A program made the position numbers and the translations under genes. A DNA stretch of 64,000 nucleotides from Anadara kagoshimensis (Eukaryota; Mollusca; Bivalvia; Arcoida; Arcidae), in NCBI GenBank assembly GCA_021292105.1, contig CM037871.1:34426997-34490996 (forward strand). The letters run 5' to 3'. The first letter of the stretch is position 1; each line of letters starts with the position of its first letter. Shown piece after piece: positions 11,200-23,959 of this stretch. Under the pieces are notes generated by a model, which worked only from the letters and a program-made list of their open reading frames with translations, did not search any database and had not been told where the DNA came from.

Positions 11200-14100
11200 A
11201 GCATTTATTTATTTGGAACGAGCCGAATAGCATTGTTCCTAACATGGAATTCAAATAAAAAAAATTAACTTATCTTTTCTATTATTGTGTTTACAAATAT
11301 GTTTCATCCCGTATGCTATGTAAATATATTTACAATACCTATTGAATACTATAATGAACTCATTGTAGAAACTATGGGACATTCGACAATGACCCACGCT
11401 TTTTCACATACATTGTGCGTATTAATACACCTATGCACTACCCCGTCCAACAAAACTTCGCGCATTGATGTTTCGAATAACCTGTCATCTATACAATCGG
11501 GATTTTTAACAAATTCAACATTTAACAGTTTTAATTTGACAATCAATATGAATTTGTAACTTTGTTTGTCAATTCGAATAAAATTTTCTGAAATGTTCCT
11601 TTGTTTTCAGCGTACTATTTTTTAAGCCGCCTATTACGTCACATCATCAATGAGTTGGCGGGAATTATCTTGATTGACATATTGGCTATTCCCAGAATGT
11701 TTACATTGTCGTCAGATTCGATATTTACCGGTTTTTTCTTAATTGTATGTTTCATTAGAGAAGTTTGTGAAAAGAATACTAGGAAAAATATTGTAAATAT
11801 AAGAATTGACTTTCTTTTTATTCAGGATATCAAGTGATGACCCTGAATAAAAAGAAAGTCAATTTATAAATGAACAGAACTATAATTTTGCATCAATACG
11901 TGATGGTATTAAGTAGTTGTTTTGCAAGAGGTGTCCTTACAAACACCTTGTTTAGCGTCTCACCAATGCAAAAGCATTTCCAGTAAAACTAATGGTGTGT
12001 GTTTCTTTACGAAGGCTGTTTACCAAGGCTAATTTGTTTGTATATTTACCTTATCACTTTGGATAGGTTCCAGACACAATATTAATGATGATTTACCTTT
12101 TGGACAAATTCACAGCAGGTAAACAAACATCATGAAACAAAGCTAATCAACAAGAGTTAATCAAATAATAGTTCATAATGTATCTAATAGAGCCTTGTCT
12201 GACTCCTCCGAAATCAGCTACAATAATGGCAATATTCAAACAGGTACATGTAATATTTATATTTAATACTGTCAAATTACTATAAAACAGCGTTACATGT
12301 CCCTGTGTTAGGAATTCCAATGGCAGATTTTTTATATGCTTACATATTAGGATTAATTTTAGACAGTTAATAAACATTTTTTAGCCAGACAGTTCGAATA
12401 CACACTATAACAAAATACGGGGAAATGTTTAAACAGTGTATAACGTCCAGATAGTAGTTGATACATCACAACAACTTTAAGGAACCAATGTTGCTCTAAG
12501 GAATAAAACAATACCTATTTATCCAATGCATCACATCCTTAACAGTGTATATTAATCATTTAATCGCATATATCAAGCTGTCAGCAGACAAATGGTGAAT
12601 AAATGTTTTTAAGTTTTCCGAACATATAATGAACCATTTTGAAAACTAAACTTTTATGATTTCTCAAAAACACCCCCAGTTATTAATATATTATTTCAAT
12701 TTACATATACGCTGTTTCACAATCCGCTATGCAAAAAGTCTACAACGACATCTTTAAAAAAATGTTCATAGTAAAAATACATATTCTTACCGATATATGA
12801 AACAGGTGGTTGTGTATCTGACAGCTGAAATTACAATAATTTAAACTAAACAAACTAAAAGCTATAGATCAGCTGTTCTTACAAAAATAATTCAAACAAA
12901 GCAAGTTAAGATGAACTGTACTTACATGTTACGGTACTTATATCTCTTCCGTGATAATATAGACTTCCTATGTTTTGTTTTTGTCAATATTTTTGTTAGA
13001 TCAAACACACATAGACACTATAGTTTATGTATTATAACGCTCTTTATTATCCACATAGGTACTGACTATATAATCGGGTTTCCATCTGTTTCTAGTCACG
13101 TGACTTTCTGATGTAAAATGATTGCATGACAGTTATTATCGATATTAACTCTTTAATTTAGAAGATACAGAAGTGTGCAAACAATATGTTGATGATAGCG
13201 GGAAAATGTATCACGGTAGTTTTTGTTTATTTGTTACTATACGTTTACGTTGCGGAGGTACACACAGACAAGACGGAGTTATCAAACGTTTAGGCAAAGG
13301 TTATTTGTTTATTTGTTGATCATGTTGTTATCTGTTCATAGATTTTTCACACTTATCAAGCGATGTGATTTTATGATAGTTAATTAGTTGCGATGGTAAC
13401 CAAGATGATTACAATAAATAACAGTTATGTCTAGTTTGACCTAGTATGTATTCAGTTTAATCAACGCTGATTCAATTTTAAGTGCAATTAATATTCCCGA
13501 ATTCCGAAATTTTCAATTTTCACTATTATAATGACTGGCAAATAAAATGAATTAAAGATGAAAACCATTTAGTTTACATAATTAAATACAAGATTTCCGT
13601 TCATTGAATATCACGGTTATCATTATATAATAATTTTCTTGCAATATTACAACAACATTTCAAAAATTATATGATTACCAGTAAAAGCGCTATCGTTATT
13701 TTATCAAATCCTTTACATTTAATGTGAAATTAGGAACCACAACTTCAAAGGGAGTGAATTTTGATATCTGAATTAAAAAAAACAAATTACAAGTCTGAAC
13801 AGCGATCTAAGTGAATAAAATTAAAAACATTTTTATACAAATGTTAATGTCTATCCCTTCTTTTGGCTCTTATTTTACAGTAATACAAAAATGAAAATAA
13901 CTCAAGTCATTTGTCTGTGACATCATAAACGATGTCATTACCATGCTACTCATGCAATTAGGACTGAAAATTACTGTAATTTCATGTTGTATGAAATCAA
14001 AAAAACAATGTAATTTCCTAAATTTGGAATATTATCAGTATTATAAAGCATCGTCACATACTAGTATACAATTAACAGCTACGTCATTTCATCACTATTA

Positions 14101-14345
14101 GGTAAAGCCTGAAAACGATTGTCCTTCTACGGTCTGAAGAATTGTCAAAATAATGGTTTATTATCATCTTTTTAATTCAACCAATGACGTCGGAAACAGT
14201 TATCCTGTTTTCCAATTTGTATATTATAATCGTAGACGTCATCAAATACAACCCCACCCCACACTCACCTCTCCCCACCCTCAAAAGAGTCATCGGATAA
14301 CCATTTTTTGACAACTGTATCTAATACATCACCACCGTCTCTTCC
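11200..14345. other. Intergenic stretch without genes; one notable hairpin
   Basis: AT-rich sequence. The short open frames show no family resemblance I recognise. The only structure found is the inverted repeat at 11805-11863, listed separately. Confidence 0.5.
11805..11863. repeat. Perfect 22-bp-arm hairpin
   Basis: ATTGACTTTCTTTTTATTCA plus GG (11805-11826) is the exact reverse complement of 11842-11863, with a 15-base loop. One further A-T pair and one G-T pair extend the stem. It is not part of any repeat family seen in the window. Confidence 0.9.
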
Positions 14346-16230
14346 TTAAGTGCCGCATCACAAAAAGTACCTAATGGTGGGGGATTCTAATTCAATAAAT
14401 TTGTTTGTTGGTTAACTCTGTAATGAAGTTCGTCAGTGTATCACATTTTACACTCAAACGTGTTCAAAAGCGAAACTCGCACTTTCCAAATTTGCATCGT
14501 AACCGTTTTCCATTTTCGTACAAACGCGTACGTTTGCGCAATTGATCACGTGAGTACTTAAAACATTATAATAAGTAATAAAGCTGGGATTTGGAATGAA
14601 CTGAGATGGATATTAGTTTTAATTTATCAGTAAATTGTTACATAGAAAGTTAAATCCGTTGCGATCCGTTTACCAAATATTTACAGCTTCGTACAGGTTA
14701 TATAATGCTGAGTGTTAAATCCTCTGGAGTATAGCAATGGTTGTATTCATATCAATGTCATCCCTTGATAGTGTTTTTGATAAATATAGCAAAATTATTG
14801 ATTGAAGTGAATACAAACTTATTTAATACGATAAAGAACTGTTAAAATAATATTTGAAAAATTGTTTAGCTGCCGTATGCTTGCCAGAATTAATTTTACA
14901 GTGCAACACCAGTTATGTTTGCGACATATCCAAATTTCAATATTGTAAGTACAAGAGTTGTTTATCCCCAGGCTTTCGAAGAAAGAGGGATATTTTTTAA
15001 CTTCTGTCCTTTACTCAATCTTTATTTTTTTGCCCACACTAATTCTCCTAAACAATGAAGCTCTTTTTACGAAACTTGGTGCATTTCTGTTTTCCATTCT
15101 TTGCCGAACGTGTAGAGGAATTGATCACGTGGTACTGAAATAAACAACAGTATAATATGTACTAGAGATGGGATTTGGAATGAACCGAGATGGAGATTAA
15201 TATTAATTCATCAGTAAATTATTACATAAAAGTTAAATCCATTGCGATCTGTTTTCCAAATATTTACAGCTATGTGCAGGTTATATAATACTGAAAGTTA
15301 AATGCTCTGCAGTATAGCAATGATTGCATTCATGTCTGTGTTATCCCTTGATGGTGTTTTTGGTAAATACATGTATAGCGACATTATTGAATGAAGTGAA
15401 TACAAACTTATTTAATACGATAAAGGACTGTTAAAATAATATTTGAAAATTGTTTAACTGTTATATGTTCGCTAGAATCAATTGCAACAATGTTACATGA
15501 GTTCTATTTGCGACTGTTCCAAATTTCAATATTGTGAGTACAAGTGTAGTTTTATCCCCAGACTTTCGAAGAAAGAGGAAGTATTAAATTTAACACTTCT
15601 GTCCTTCCGTCGGTCCAGATTATTCTTGTCCTCAATAGTTTTCCAAAACCATGAAGCATTAATATTTTACGGAACTTGATGCAAAGCATCAGTATTGATA
15701 GGAGTTGTGCATAATATTAACCCGAGATGGTTGATTATTTTCCTGAGAGTTAGGGCCCTTTGAACATAAGTGTTAATCACAAAAAGTACCTACGGTTGGG
15801 GGATCATAATTCGCTAAATTGGCTTGTTGGTTCACTATGTAATGGAGTTCGTTAATGTATCACGTTTTACTTTGTAACGTGTAAGTAAAACTCTTTCTCT
15901 CTATATGGAATCGCGTAAGTTGTTCCCTGTTAAAATGACGTACTTTCCGTATTTGCATCGTAACCGTTTTCCATTATCGCACAATTGTTCAGAGAAATTG
16001 ATCACGTGGTACTTAAAAACATCATAGTATGTACTAAAGCTAAGATTTGGAATGAACTGAAATGAGCATTAGTTTTAATTTATCAGTAAATTATTACATA
16101 GAAAGTTAAATCCATTGCATTTCGTTTTCCAAATATTTACAGCTTCGTTCAGATTATATAATGATAGTGAAATCCTATGAAGTATATCAATGATTGCATT
16201 CATATCAAAGTCATCCCTTGACAGTGTTTT

Positions 16231-16548
16231 AGCTCACCTGGGTCAAAAGCTATAAACTTTTTTGTATAGGCATGTACATGGTAGGTATTTGCCTTACAAT
16301 AATTTTGATGTAATGATGAAGGTCATTAGTTCAATCTTTAGTTTGTTTATTAATAATATATTGCAGTTAGGCTTTAGATATTTTATATGTAGCATGTTTA
16401 GGACAAGTTATAGTTAATTTGCAAATAGCCTTGCATATAATTGGTCCTTACTGCTGACTTTTTTTTAAATTAATGTCAGTGCTCATTAAATCTCTGCATA
16501 AAACATGTATACACCCTCAGGTGAGCGTTAAGGTCCATAGGCCTCTTG
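16231..16548 (-). mobile_element. Family G dispersed element (-) inserted in the array
   Basis: It interrupts a unit between CAGTGTTTT and GATAAATATAGCG, which are near-adjacent in other units. The ends AGCTCACCTGGGTCAAAAGC and CAGGTGAGCG...GGCCTCTTGTT are the reverse complement of the ends of the copy at 52792-53137. It is 318 bp and non-coding. Confidence 0.8.
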
Positions 16549-17006
16549 TTGATAAATATAGCGAAATTATTGATTGAAGTGAATAAAAACTTATCTAAAC
16601 GATAAATGACTGTTAAAAAATTATTTGAAAATATTTGGAGATCATAATTCGCTGAATTGACTTGTTGGTTCACTTTGTAATGGAGTTAATCAGTTTTCAC
16701 ATTTACGTTTGAGCAAAACTATTTCTCTCTGTATGTAGTCGCGTGAGTTGTTTCCCGTTAAAATGACGCAATTTCCGGTCACATCGTAACCGTTTTCCAT
16801 GTTGGTACATTGATCACGTGATACTGAAATAAACAACAGTATATTATGAACTAAGTTAAGATTTAGAATGGACTAAGATGGAGATTAATTTTAATTCATC
16901 AGTTGATTATTACATAGAAAGTTAAATCCATTGCGATCCCTTTTTTAAAATATTTACAGCTTCGTGCAGATCATATAATACTGAGAGTTAAATGCTCTGG
17001 AGTATA

Positions 17007-18988
17007 CACCCTTCCGATAAATCGCGACACCTGGCGGGAGTGCTATGATTGATAGTAGAATGTGACGTCATACAAGGAGTTTTCATATGTTGAAATTATG
17101 AAAAGGAAATACTAGCATTTCGTATTTTCCCTCAATATAATATTGTTTTATAATTAAATATTTATTTTCAACTTTAATTACATATATCACTGGTATTTTA
17201 TTCCATGACTTCTTGAAAAATAATTTTAAATTAAAATATTTTTTCAATAAAAACTTTTAAAAATTCATTTTAATTGTTACATAATAATAACATTGGATAT
17301 TGTAATACCAAGTCATGGGCAGTCAATCGGAACTAATTAGGGCACTGATTCTTATTACCTGATTTACAGGAGAGAAAATGCTTCGGTCCAACCTAAGGAC
17401 AATTTGCTTATGCATGAATGAATCCAGGTGTGTCAGAAGTAGCCTAAGCTTTTCGTTAATCTCGGAAGATTCTCAGTCGGTAGAATTATTTAAACGAGAG
17501 AGAGAGAGAGAGAGAGCTACAAACATTGCATTTTAAGTATTCTGTAACTCAGTGAATAATTATATAAACGAACAAATTATAACGAGTCATGGGATAATTA
17601 TTTATCCGACATTTTGAAACTTAACATATTTGTGTTACAATTTAAAAATGATAAATAATAATAAACATCACATAATTAGTATTAAAAGTTATTTATTTAT
17701 TTATTTACTTTCATTTTTATACTTTTTGATTTTTTCACAAATAAGTATAATATAGTCAAAGCAGTGATACGACACTACATGAGAATAAATCAGATATTTA
17801 TCACTGTGTATTATAATCAGGTGTTGACTTGTTCGTCTGTTCATCTCGTAATCAGATAATCTAGAGGTAAGCGTACTTGTATTTTCCTGTTAATTGCAAA
17901 TTGGATTAATGAAACCAATTAAAAGTCCTATTTTTTTAAAGTCAACAAAGGTAAGGATGCCATCATTTCTGCTTAGAATCAGTTGTTATTTATAATATGT
18001 ATGTTAATATGTTTTAAATGACGAAAGTGTCTCATAAGTCAGTAATGACTGAGCATTAATACTTTTAGTAAGAAAACTTTTCCATTTTTATGTATGTACA
18101 TATTAGATGTGTATTAATGTTTGACACTATAATAAAATAATTTATTATTATTATTATTATATAAATTTGACCGAAATTTTAACCATACAACCAAATTTTC
18201 AATTTTTTTTATTAATATTTTTATTAATAATTTTGAAAATAAATTTTCAGAACCTTTAACATTTTTAGCAATAACGGATCTTTCTTTAATTAAAGTTTAA
18301 TCCGTTGAACAATGATTTTTAAATACAACTTTAAGAAGTCGCTAATTTGGAATCAAATGAAAATTTAAGTTTTCAAATTATTTTGACTATCAATTATGTA
18401 TCTGAATTGTTTAATTTATATCAATATTTTGTAAATAAGTTTTATGAAAATTCCGATTTTATAAAATAAATAAAAATAAATAATAAAAAAGTGGAAGGTG
18501 AACGTTTGTAGTAATTTGATTAAAAAATTAAAATATTTCCAGTCGGATAAAAATATGAATTTCAAATGTCTTTGAGGGTAATTAAATGGTCCAAGATATT
18601 AATAAATATACGTACATGTATTTTAAATTTTTCAAATTTCAACATTTACAAATTGCAATTTTCTAGTAAAAATAAAACTTGTCATTTTGTTGAAGAAATT
18701 ACAACAAATTCTACACAATCCTTTACAATGTTAAGTGTCTTTTTGGATGATCATCTATGTGTTTAAAATTTGTTTAATTAGCCCATTCATAATTTGTAAT
18801 TTGTAATTTATTTAAAGTAATATTCGCTTTGTCGGTTTATCATCTCACCTGTGGCTTACATATGACACCTAACAGATACTCGAAATGAGTGAATATACTG
18901 TACATGCTGATGGGATCGATAGATATCCTTCCCGGTGTGACGTCATATCAAGAGCGATAACCAGTTTCCGGCTATTTCTGGAAGGGTG
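17007..18988. mobile_element. 1,982-bp non-autonomous TIR element with TATA target duplication
   Basis: It splits the array phrase GGAG-TATA-GCAATGATTG, which is continuous in other units. The ends are CACCCTTCC and its inverse GGAAGGGTG, flanked by TATA at 17003-17006 and 18989-18992. Sub-terminal GTGACGTCATA-type motifs occur at both ends (near 17062 and 18938). The interior is very AT-rich, holds a (GA)n run and no transposase. The 9-bp TIR and 4-bp duplication do not let me assign a superfamily. Confidence 0.85.
17494..17516 (+). repeat. (GA)n microsatellite
   Basis: About 11 GA units inside the 1,982-bp element. Confidence 0.95.
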
Positions 18989-20191
18989 TATAGCAATGAT
19001 TGAATTGATGTCAAAGTCATCCCTTGATGGTATTTTTGATAAATATAGCGAAATTATTGATTGAATTAAATAAAAAATTAAAGGATTGTTAAAATAATAT
19101 TTGAAATTTGTCAGTTAGCGTTTATTCGCTAGAATCAATTTTACAGTGTAACATCATTTATGTTTACGACAGATCCAAATTTCAATATGTGGTTTTATTC
19201 CCATACTTTCGAAGAAAGAGGGGATATCTTTTGAACTTCTGTCCTTCCGTCGGTTCAGATTTTTCTTGTCCTCAAAAGTTCTCCAAAACTATGAAGCAAT
19301 ATTTTACGAAACTTGGTGCAAAGTACGTAATTGATAGGAGTGTCGCATATTATTATCCCGAGTTGATTTGCTCATTTGACTGAGAGTTATGGCCCTATGA
19401 ACTTAAGTGCAAATCACAAAAAGTACCTGCTGGTGAGAATCCTGATTTAATGAATCGCTTGTTGGTTAACTTTGTAATGGAGTTTGTCAGTGTGTCGCAT
19501 TCTACACTGTTACGTTTGAGTGAAACTATTTCTCTCTGTATGGATTCGCGTAACAACTTGTTTCCTTTTAAAATGACATACTTTTTGCATTTGCACCGTA
19601 ACCGTTTTCCATTTTCGCACTAGATCACGTGGTACTAAAAACATCATTATAGTATTATTTAAGCTCGGATTGTGGAATGAACTGAGATGGAGATTAATTT
19701 TAATTTATCAGTAAATTGTTACATAGAAAGTTAAATCCATTGCGATCCATTTTTCAAATATTTACAGCTTCGTGCAGATTATATACTGAGAGTTAAATGC
19801 TCTGAAGTATAGAATGATTGCATTTATGTCAAAGTAATCCCTTGGTGATGTTTTTGATAAATATAGCGAAATTATTAATTGAAATGAATAAAAACGTATT
19901 TAATATGATAAAGGACTGTTAAAATAATATCTGAAAATTGTTGTATGTTCGCTAGAATCAGTTTCACAGCGTAACATCAGTTATGTTTGCGACAGATCCT
20001 GATTTCAATATTGTGAGTACAAGTGTGTTTTATCCCCAGACTTTCGAAGGAAAAGGGCGTATTAAATTTGATCTTCCGATTTTTACTCCAGAAACTTCTT
20101 GTCCAGTGTAATTCGCCAAAACTATGACGCACTATTTTATAAAACTTGGTGCAAAGCATCAACATTGATAGTAGTGGCGCATATTATTATA

Positions 20192-20248
20192 TAACTCTGA
20201 GGAAAAATGAGCAAATCAACTCGATTTGCTCATTTTTCCTCAGAGTTA
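20192..20248. repeat. Perfect 26-bp-arm hairpin inside an array unit
   Basis: TAACTCTGAGGAAAAATGAG plus CAAATC (20192-20217) pairs perfectly with 20223-20248 around a 5-base loop. Other units carry only one arm (GATTTGCTCATTTTTCTGAG...), so the second arm is a local inverted duplication. Confidence 0.9.
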
Positions 20249-21606
20249 GGACCTTTTGAACATAAGTGCAAATCACAAAAATTACCTACTGGTGAAGAAT
20301 CATAATGCGCTGAATTGGCTTGTTGGTTTACTTTGTAATGGAGTTAGTCAGTGTATCACATTCTACACTATTCCTCTCTGTATGAAATCACGTAAGTTGT
20401 TTCCCGTTAAAATTACGTACTTTCCGTACGTTTGCTCATTTTTTCTGAGAGTAAGGACCCCTTTAACATAAGTGCAAATCGACCCTTTGAACATAAGTTC
20501 AGGTAACAAAAAGTACTTAATGGATGGCGTGGGATTGTAATTCAATAAATCTGCTTGTTGGTACTTTCCGCTTTTGCATTGTAACTGTTTTCCATTTTGG
20601 CACAAACGTTTAGAGGTATTGATCACGTGGTATTAAAATAAACATCACTATAATATGTACTAGAGCTGGGATTTGGAATGAACTGAGATTGGAGATTAGT
20701 TTTTATTCGTCAGTAAATTATTACATAGAAAGTTAAATCCATTGCGACCCGTTTTCCAAATATTTACAGCTTCGTGCAGATCATATAATACTGAGTTAAA
20801 TGCTCTGGAGTATAGCAATGATTGCATTCGTGGAAATGTCATCTCTTGATGATGCTTTTGATAAATATAGCGAAATTATTGATTCGAGTGAATAAGAACG
20901 TTTTTATATGATAAAGGACTGTTGAAATAATATTTGAAAATTGTTTAACTATTCAATGTTCGCTAGAATCAATTGCTACAATGTAACATCAGTTATGTTT
21001 GCGACAGATCCAAATTTCAATATTGTGAGTGCATATTTTATCAGCAGACTTTCGAAAAAAGAGGGAGTATTAAATTTATTCTTCCATGCTTCACTTCATC
21101 CTAAAAAATCTTTTCTAGAGTAATTCTCCAGAACTATAATGCACGATTTTATGAAGTGCAAAGCATCAATATTGATAGTAGAGGCATATATTATTATTCC
21201 GAGTTGATCTGCTCATTTTTCTGAGAGAAAGGGACCTTTAAACTTAAGTGCAAATCACAAACAGTACCTAATGGTGGGGGTCCTAATTCAATAAATTGGC
21301 TTGTTGATTAACTTTAATGGAGTTCACATTCTACACTGTAACGTTTGAGCGAAAAGTTTTCTCTCTGTATGGAATCGCGTGATTTGTTTTCCGTTAAAAT
21401 GACGTATCTTTAATGTATTTGCAACGTACCCGTTTTCCATTTTCGCACACACTTTTAGAGATTTTGATCACGTAGTACTGAAATGAACACCATTATATTA
21501 AGTACTAGAGCTTGGATTTGGAATGAACTGAAATGTAGATTAATTTTAATCCATCAGTAAATTATTACATAGAAAGTTAAATCCATTGCGATCCCTTTTC
21601 CAAATA

Positions 21607-21785
21607 CAGCGAAACCTGTCTATAAAGGCCACCCAAGGGAATTGGTAAAAGTGGCCTTGGTGGACAGGTGGCCTTTATATACAGGTTCAAATAATATGAA
21701 TAAAGAACAATAGGGATACAATTCTTCTGGCTTTTATAAGCAGGTGGCATTTATATAGAGGTGGCCTTTAAGGCAGGTTGAACTG
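21607..21785. mobile_element. Family P TIR element (179 bp) with TA duplication
   Basis: The array phrase CAAA-TA-TTTACAGC is split exactly, with TA at 21605-21606 and 21786-21787. The ends are CAGCGAAACCTGTCTATAAA and GGCAGGTTGAACTG. Other copies are at 33325, 34955 and 60550. The TA target and CAGT-type ends fit the Tc1/mariner/pogo group (inference). Confidence 0.88.
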
Positions 21786-22369
21786 TATTTACAGCTTCGT
21801 GCAGATCATATAATACTGGGTGTTAAATGCTCTGGAGTATAGCAATGATTGCATTCATGGCAATGTCATCCCGTGCTGGTGTTATTGATAAATATAGCGA
21901 AATTATTGATTGAAGTGAATACAAACTTATTTAATACGATAAAAGACTGTTAAAATAATATTTGAAAATTGTCAGTTAGCGTTTATTCGCTAGAATCAAT
22001 TTTACATCATTTATGTTTGCGACAGATCCAAATTTCAATATGTGGTTTTATCCCCATACTTTCAAAGAAAGAGGGGATATCTTTTGAACTTCTGTCCTCC
22101 GTCGGTCCAGATGTTTCTTGTCCTCAAACGTTCTCCAGAAATATGAAGCTATATTTTACGAAACTTGATGCAAAGCATCAGTTATGATAGGAGTGGCGCA
22201 TATTATTATCCCGAGTTGATTTTCTTATTTGACTGAGAGTTATGGCCCTATGAACTTAAGTGTTAATCACAAAAGGTACCTACTGGTGAGGATCCTTATT
22301 CACTGAATTGGCTTGTTTGTTCACTTTCTAATAGAGTTCGTCAATGTATCACATTTTACAGTGCAACTC

Positions 22370-22385
22370 TCTCTCTCTCTCTCTC
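22370..22385 (+). repeat. Short (CT)n tract
   Basis: About 8 CT units replace part of the array unit before CATTTTCGCACAAAC. Confidence 0.9.
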
Positions 22386-22863
22386 ATTTTCGCACAAACT
22401 TTTAGAGTTATTGATCACGTAGTACTGAAATAAACATCATTATATTAAGTACTAGAGCTGGGATATGGAATGAACTGAAATGTAGATTTATTTTAATTCA
22501 TCAGTAAATTATTACATTGCAAGTTAAATCCATTGCAATCCTTTTTTGCAAATATTTACAGCTGTGTGCAGATTATATAATACTGAGAGTTAAATGCTCT
22601 GGAGTATAGCAATGATTGTATTGGTATCAAAGTCATCCTTTGATGGTGTTCTTTATAAATATAGCGAAATTATTGATTGAAGTGAATACAAATTTATTTA
22701 TCACGATAAAGGACTGTTAAAATAATATTTGAAAATTGTTGTACGTTCGCTAGAATAAATTTTACAGCGTTACGTCATTTTTGTTTGCGACAGATCCCAA
22801 TTTTAATATTGTGTGTACAAGTGTTATTTTATCACCAGCCTTTCTAAGAAAGAGGGTGTATTA

Positions 22864-23140
22864 AACAAAAACAAACATACTAATCCATATCCGAATCACA
22901 TTTCAGAAGCAAAGTAAAAACTCTGGAACTGACAAGTTAGGTTATACACGTAAACTTCCACCAGGGAAGTGAGGCCGTGTGCTCGGGAAGAGTAAGCGCC
23001 TCCTGTTTAGCTAACTACACCCTCCACGTGTGTAATCAAAATTGTGTGAAAGGAACATGGAACTATGAGACGTCAAATATATCCAGGGCAATCTTGGACA
23101 CAGAGACATCAAACTTGTCAACAATACTGTGATGACGCTA
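22864..23140 (+). repeat. Family B copy (+) inside the array
   Basis: It starts AACAAAAACAAACATACTAA, carries AAGTGAGGCCGTGTGCTCGG and ends TGTGATGACG. Array sequence resumes out of register (TATTTAATACGATAAATAAC), so this point is also a rearrangement junction. Confidence 0.78.
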
Positions 23141-23451
23141 TTTAATACGATAAATAACTGTTTAAATAATGTTTAAAAATTGTCAGTTGCCCCAGTGGAA
23201 CCAGTTTAAGTTACTTGTATATGTGCCACAGATCTACATTAGAGTATTGTTACAGTGTGGTTTATCCCAAAGACGCACGTTAAAGAGGGGGTATAATTTG
23301 AACTTCTGTCCTTCCATCCGCCTGGAAACTTCTTGTCAGGAGTAATTCTCCAAAACTATGAAGCACTACTAGTATTTTACGAGTCTTGGTGCAAAGCATC
23401 AGCTGTGGTAGGAGATGCTCATGTTATTAAACCGAGTTGTTTTGCTTGTTT

Positions 23452-23580
23452 TCCTGTGAGCACCCGGTCTCAATTCCCTGGTGAAGGTTCTCGTGTTTAA
23501 CCTAACTTGTCAGTTTCAAAGTGTTTTAACTTTGCTTCTGAATTGTGATCTGGACATGAATTAGTATGGTTTTTTTTTAT
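23452..23580 (-). repeat. Family B fragment (-) inside the array
   Basis: It contains GAAGGTTCTCGTGTTTAACC, TAACTTGTCAGTTTCAAAG and GACATGAATTAGTATGG, then a T run. It splits the array phrase between CCTGTGAG and the final AAGTGCAAAT-like block. Confidence 0.7.
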
Positions 23581-23756
23581 TATATCCCTTTGTGTGTGAG
23601 TGCTAATCTACTTGCGGGGATCCTAATTCACTGAATTTTGCTTGTATTTAAAAGAAAGCTATAGACACATATTTGGCAATATTCAATGTAATAAAAATAC
23701 GCAATTAAAAACCAGTAAATTACAGAACAGGTTCAAAACTACAAATCGATAAATTA

Positions 23757-23952
23757 CAGAACATATCAAATGTTTATCACTGGGCTAACAACCAGTTTGA
23801 CTGCCAAATGGCCGATATATGGATGGTTAATGGCCAAAAAGCTCCCCGAAAAAGAGTCAAATAACTGCTCCCGAAATACAAACAATATAACGAGATGGGC
23901 TACCGAATCGATGCTATTTAGTTAGCTTAGTGTTAAACTTTCGACATGTCTA
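23757..23952. mobile_element. Family T TIR element, copy 2 (degenerate left end)
   Basis: The right end TAGTGTTAAACTTTCGACAT is close to consensus. The left end CAGAACATATCAAATGTTTA is mutated. TA flanks lie on both sides, and the interior keeps the family's GGCCAAAAAGCT module. Confidence 0.72.
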
Positions 23953-23959
23953 TACTGTC

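Larger units (their letters stand above)
14346..23640 (+). repeat. Large tandem array of family C units (about 0.6-1.0 kb, about 8 units) with nested insertions
   Basis: Ordered landmarks recur: ATCACAAAAAGTACCTAATG, then TTGGTTAACT...GTAATGGAGTT, CCGTTAAAATGACGTAC, GTAACCGTTTTCCATTTTCG, TTGATCACGTGGTACTG, GGATTTGGAATGAACTGAGA, AAAGTTAAATCCATTGCGAT, GATAAATATAGCGAAATTAT, GTTTGCGACAGATCCAAATT and CAGACTTTCGAAGAAAGAGG. The GATCACGTG-type anchor lies near 14545, 15122, 16000, 16810, 19622, 20619, 21466 and 22411. Spacing is uneven because of deletions and of insertions near 16.2, 17.0, 21.6, 22.9 and 23.4 kb. No coding frame persists, so it looks like a dispersed element that became a local satellite. 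Confidence 0.85.
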
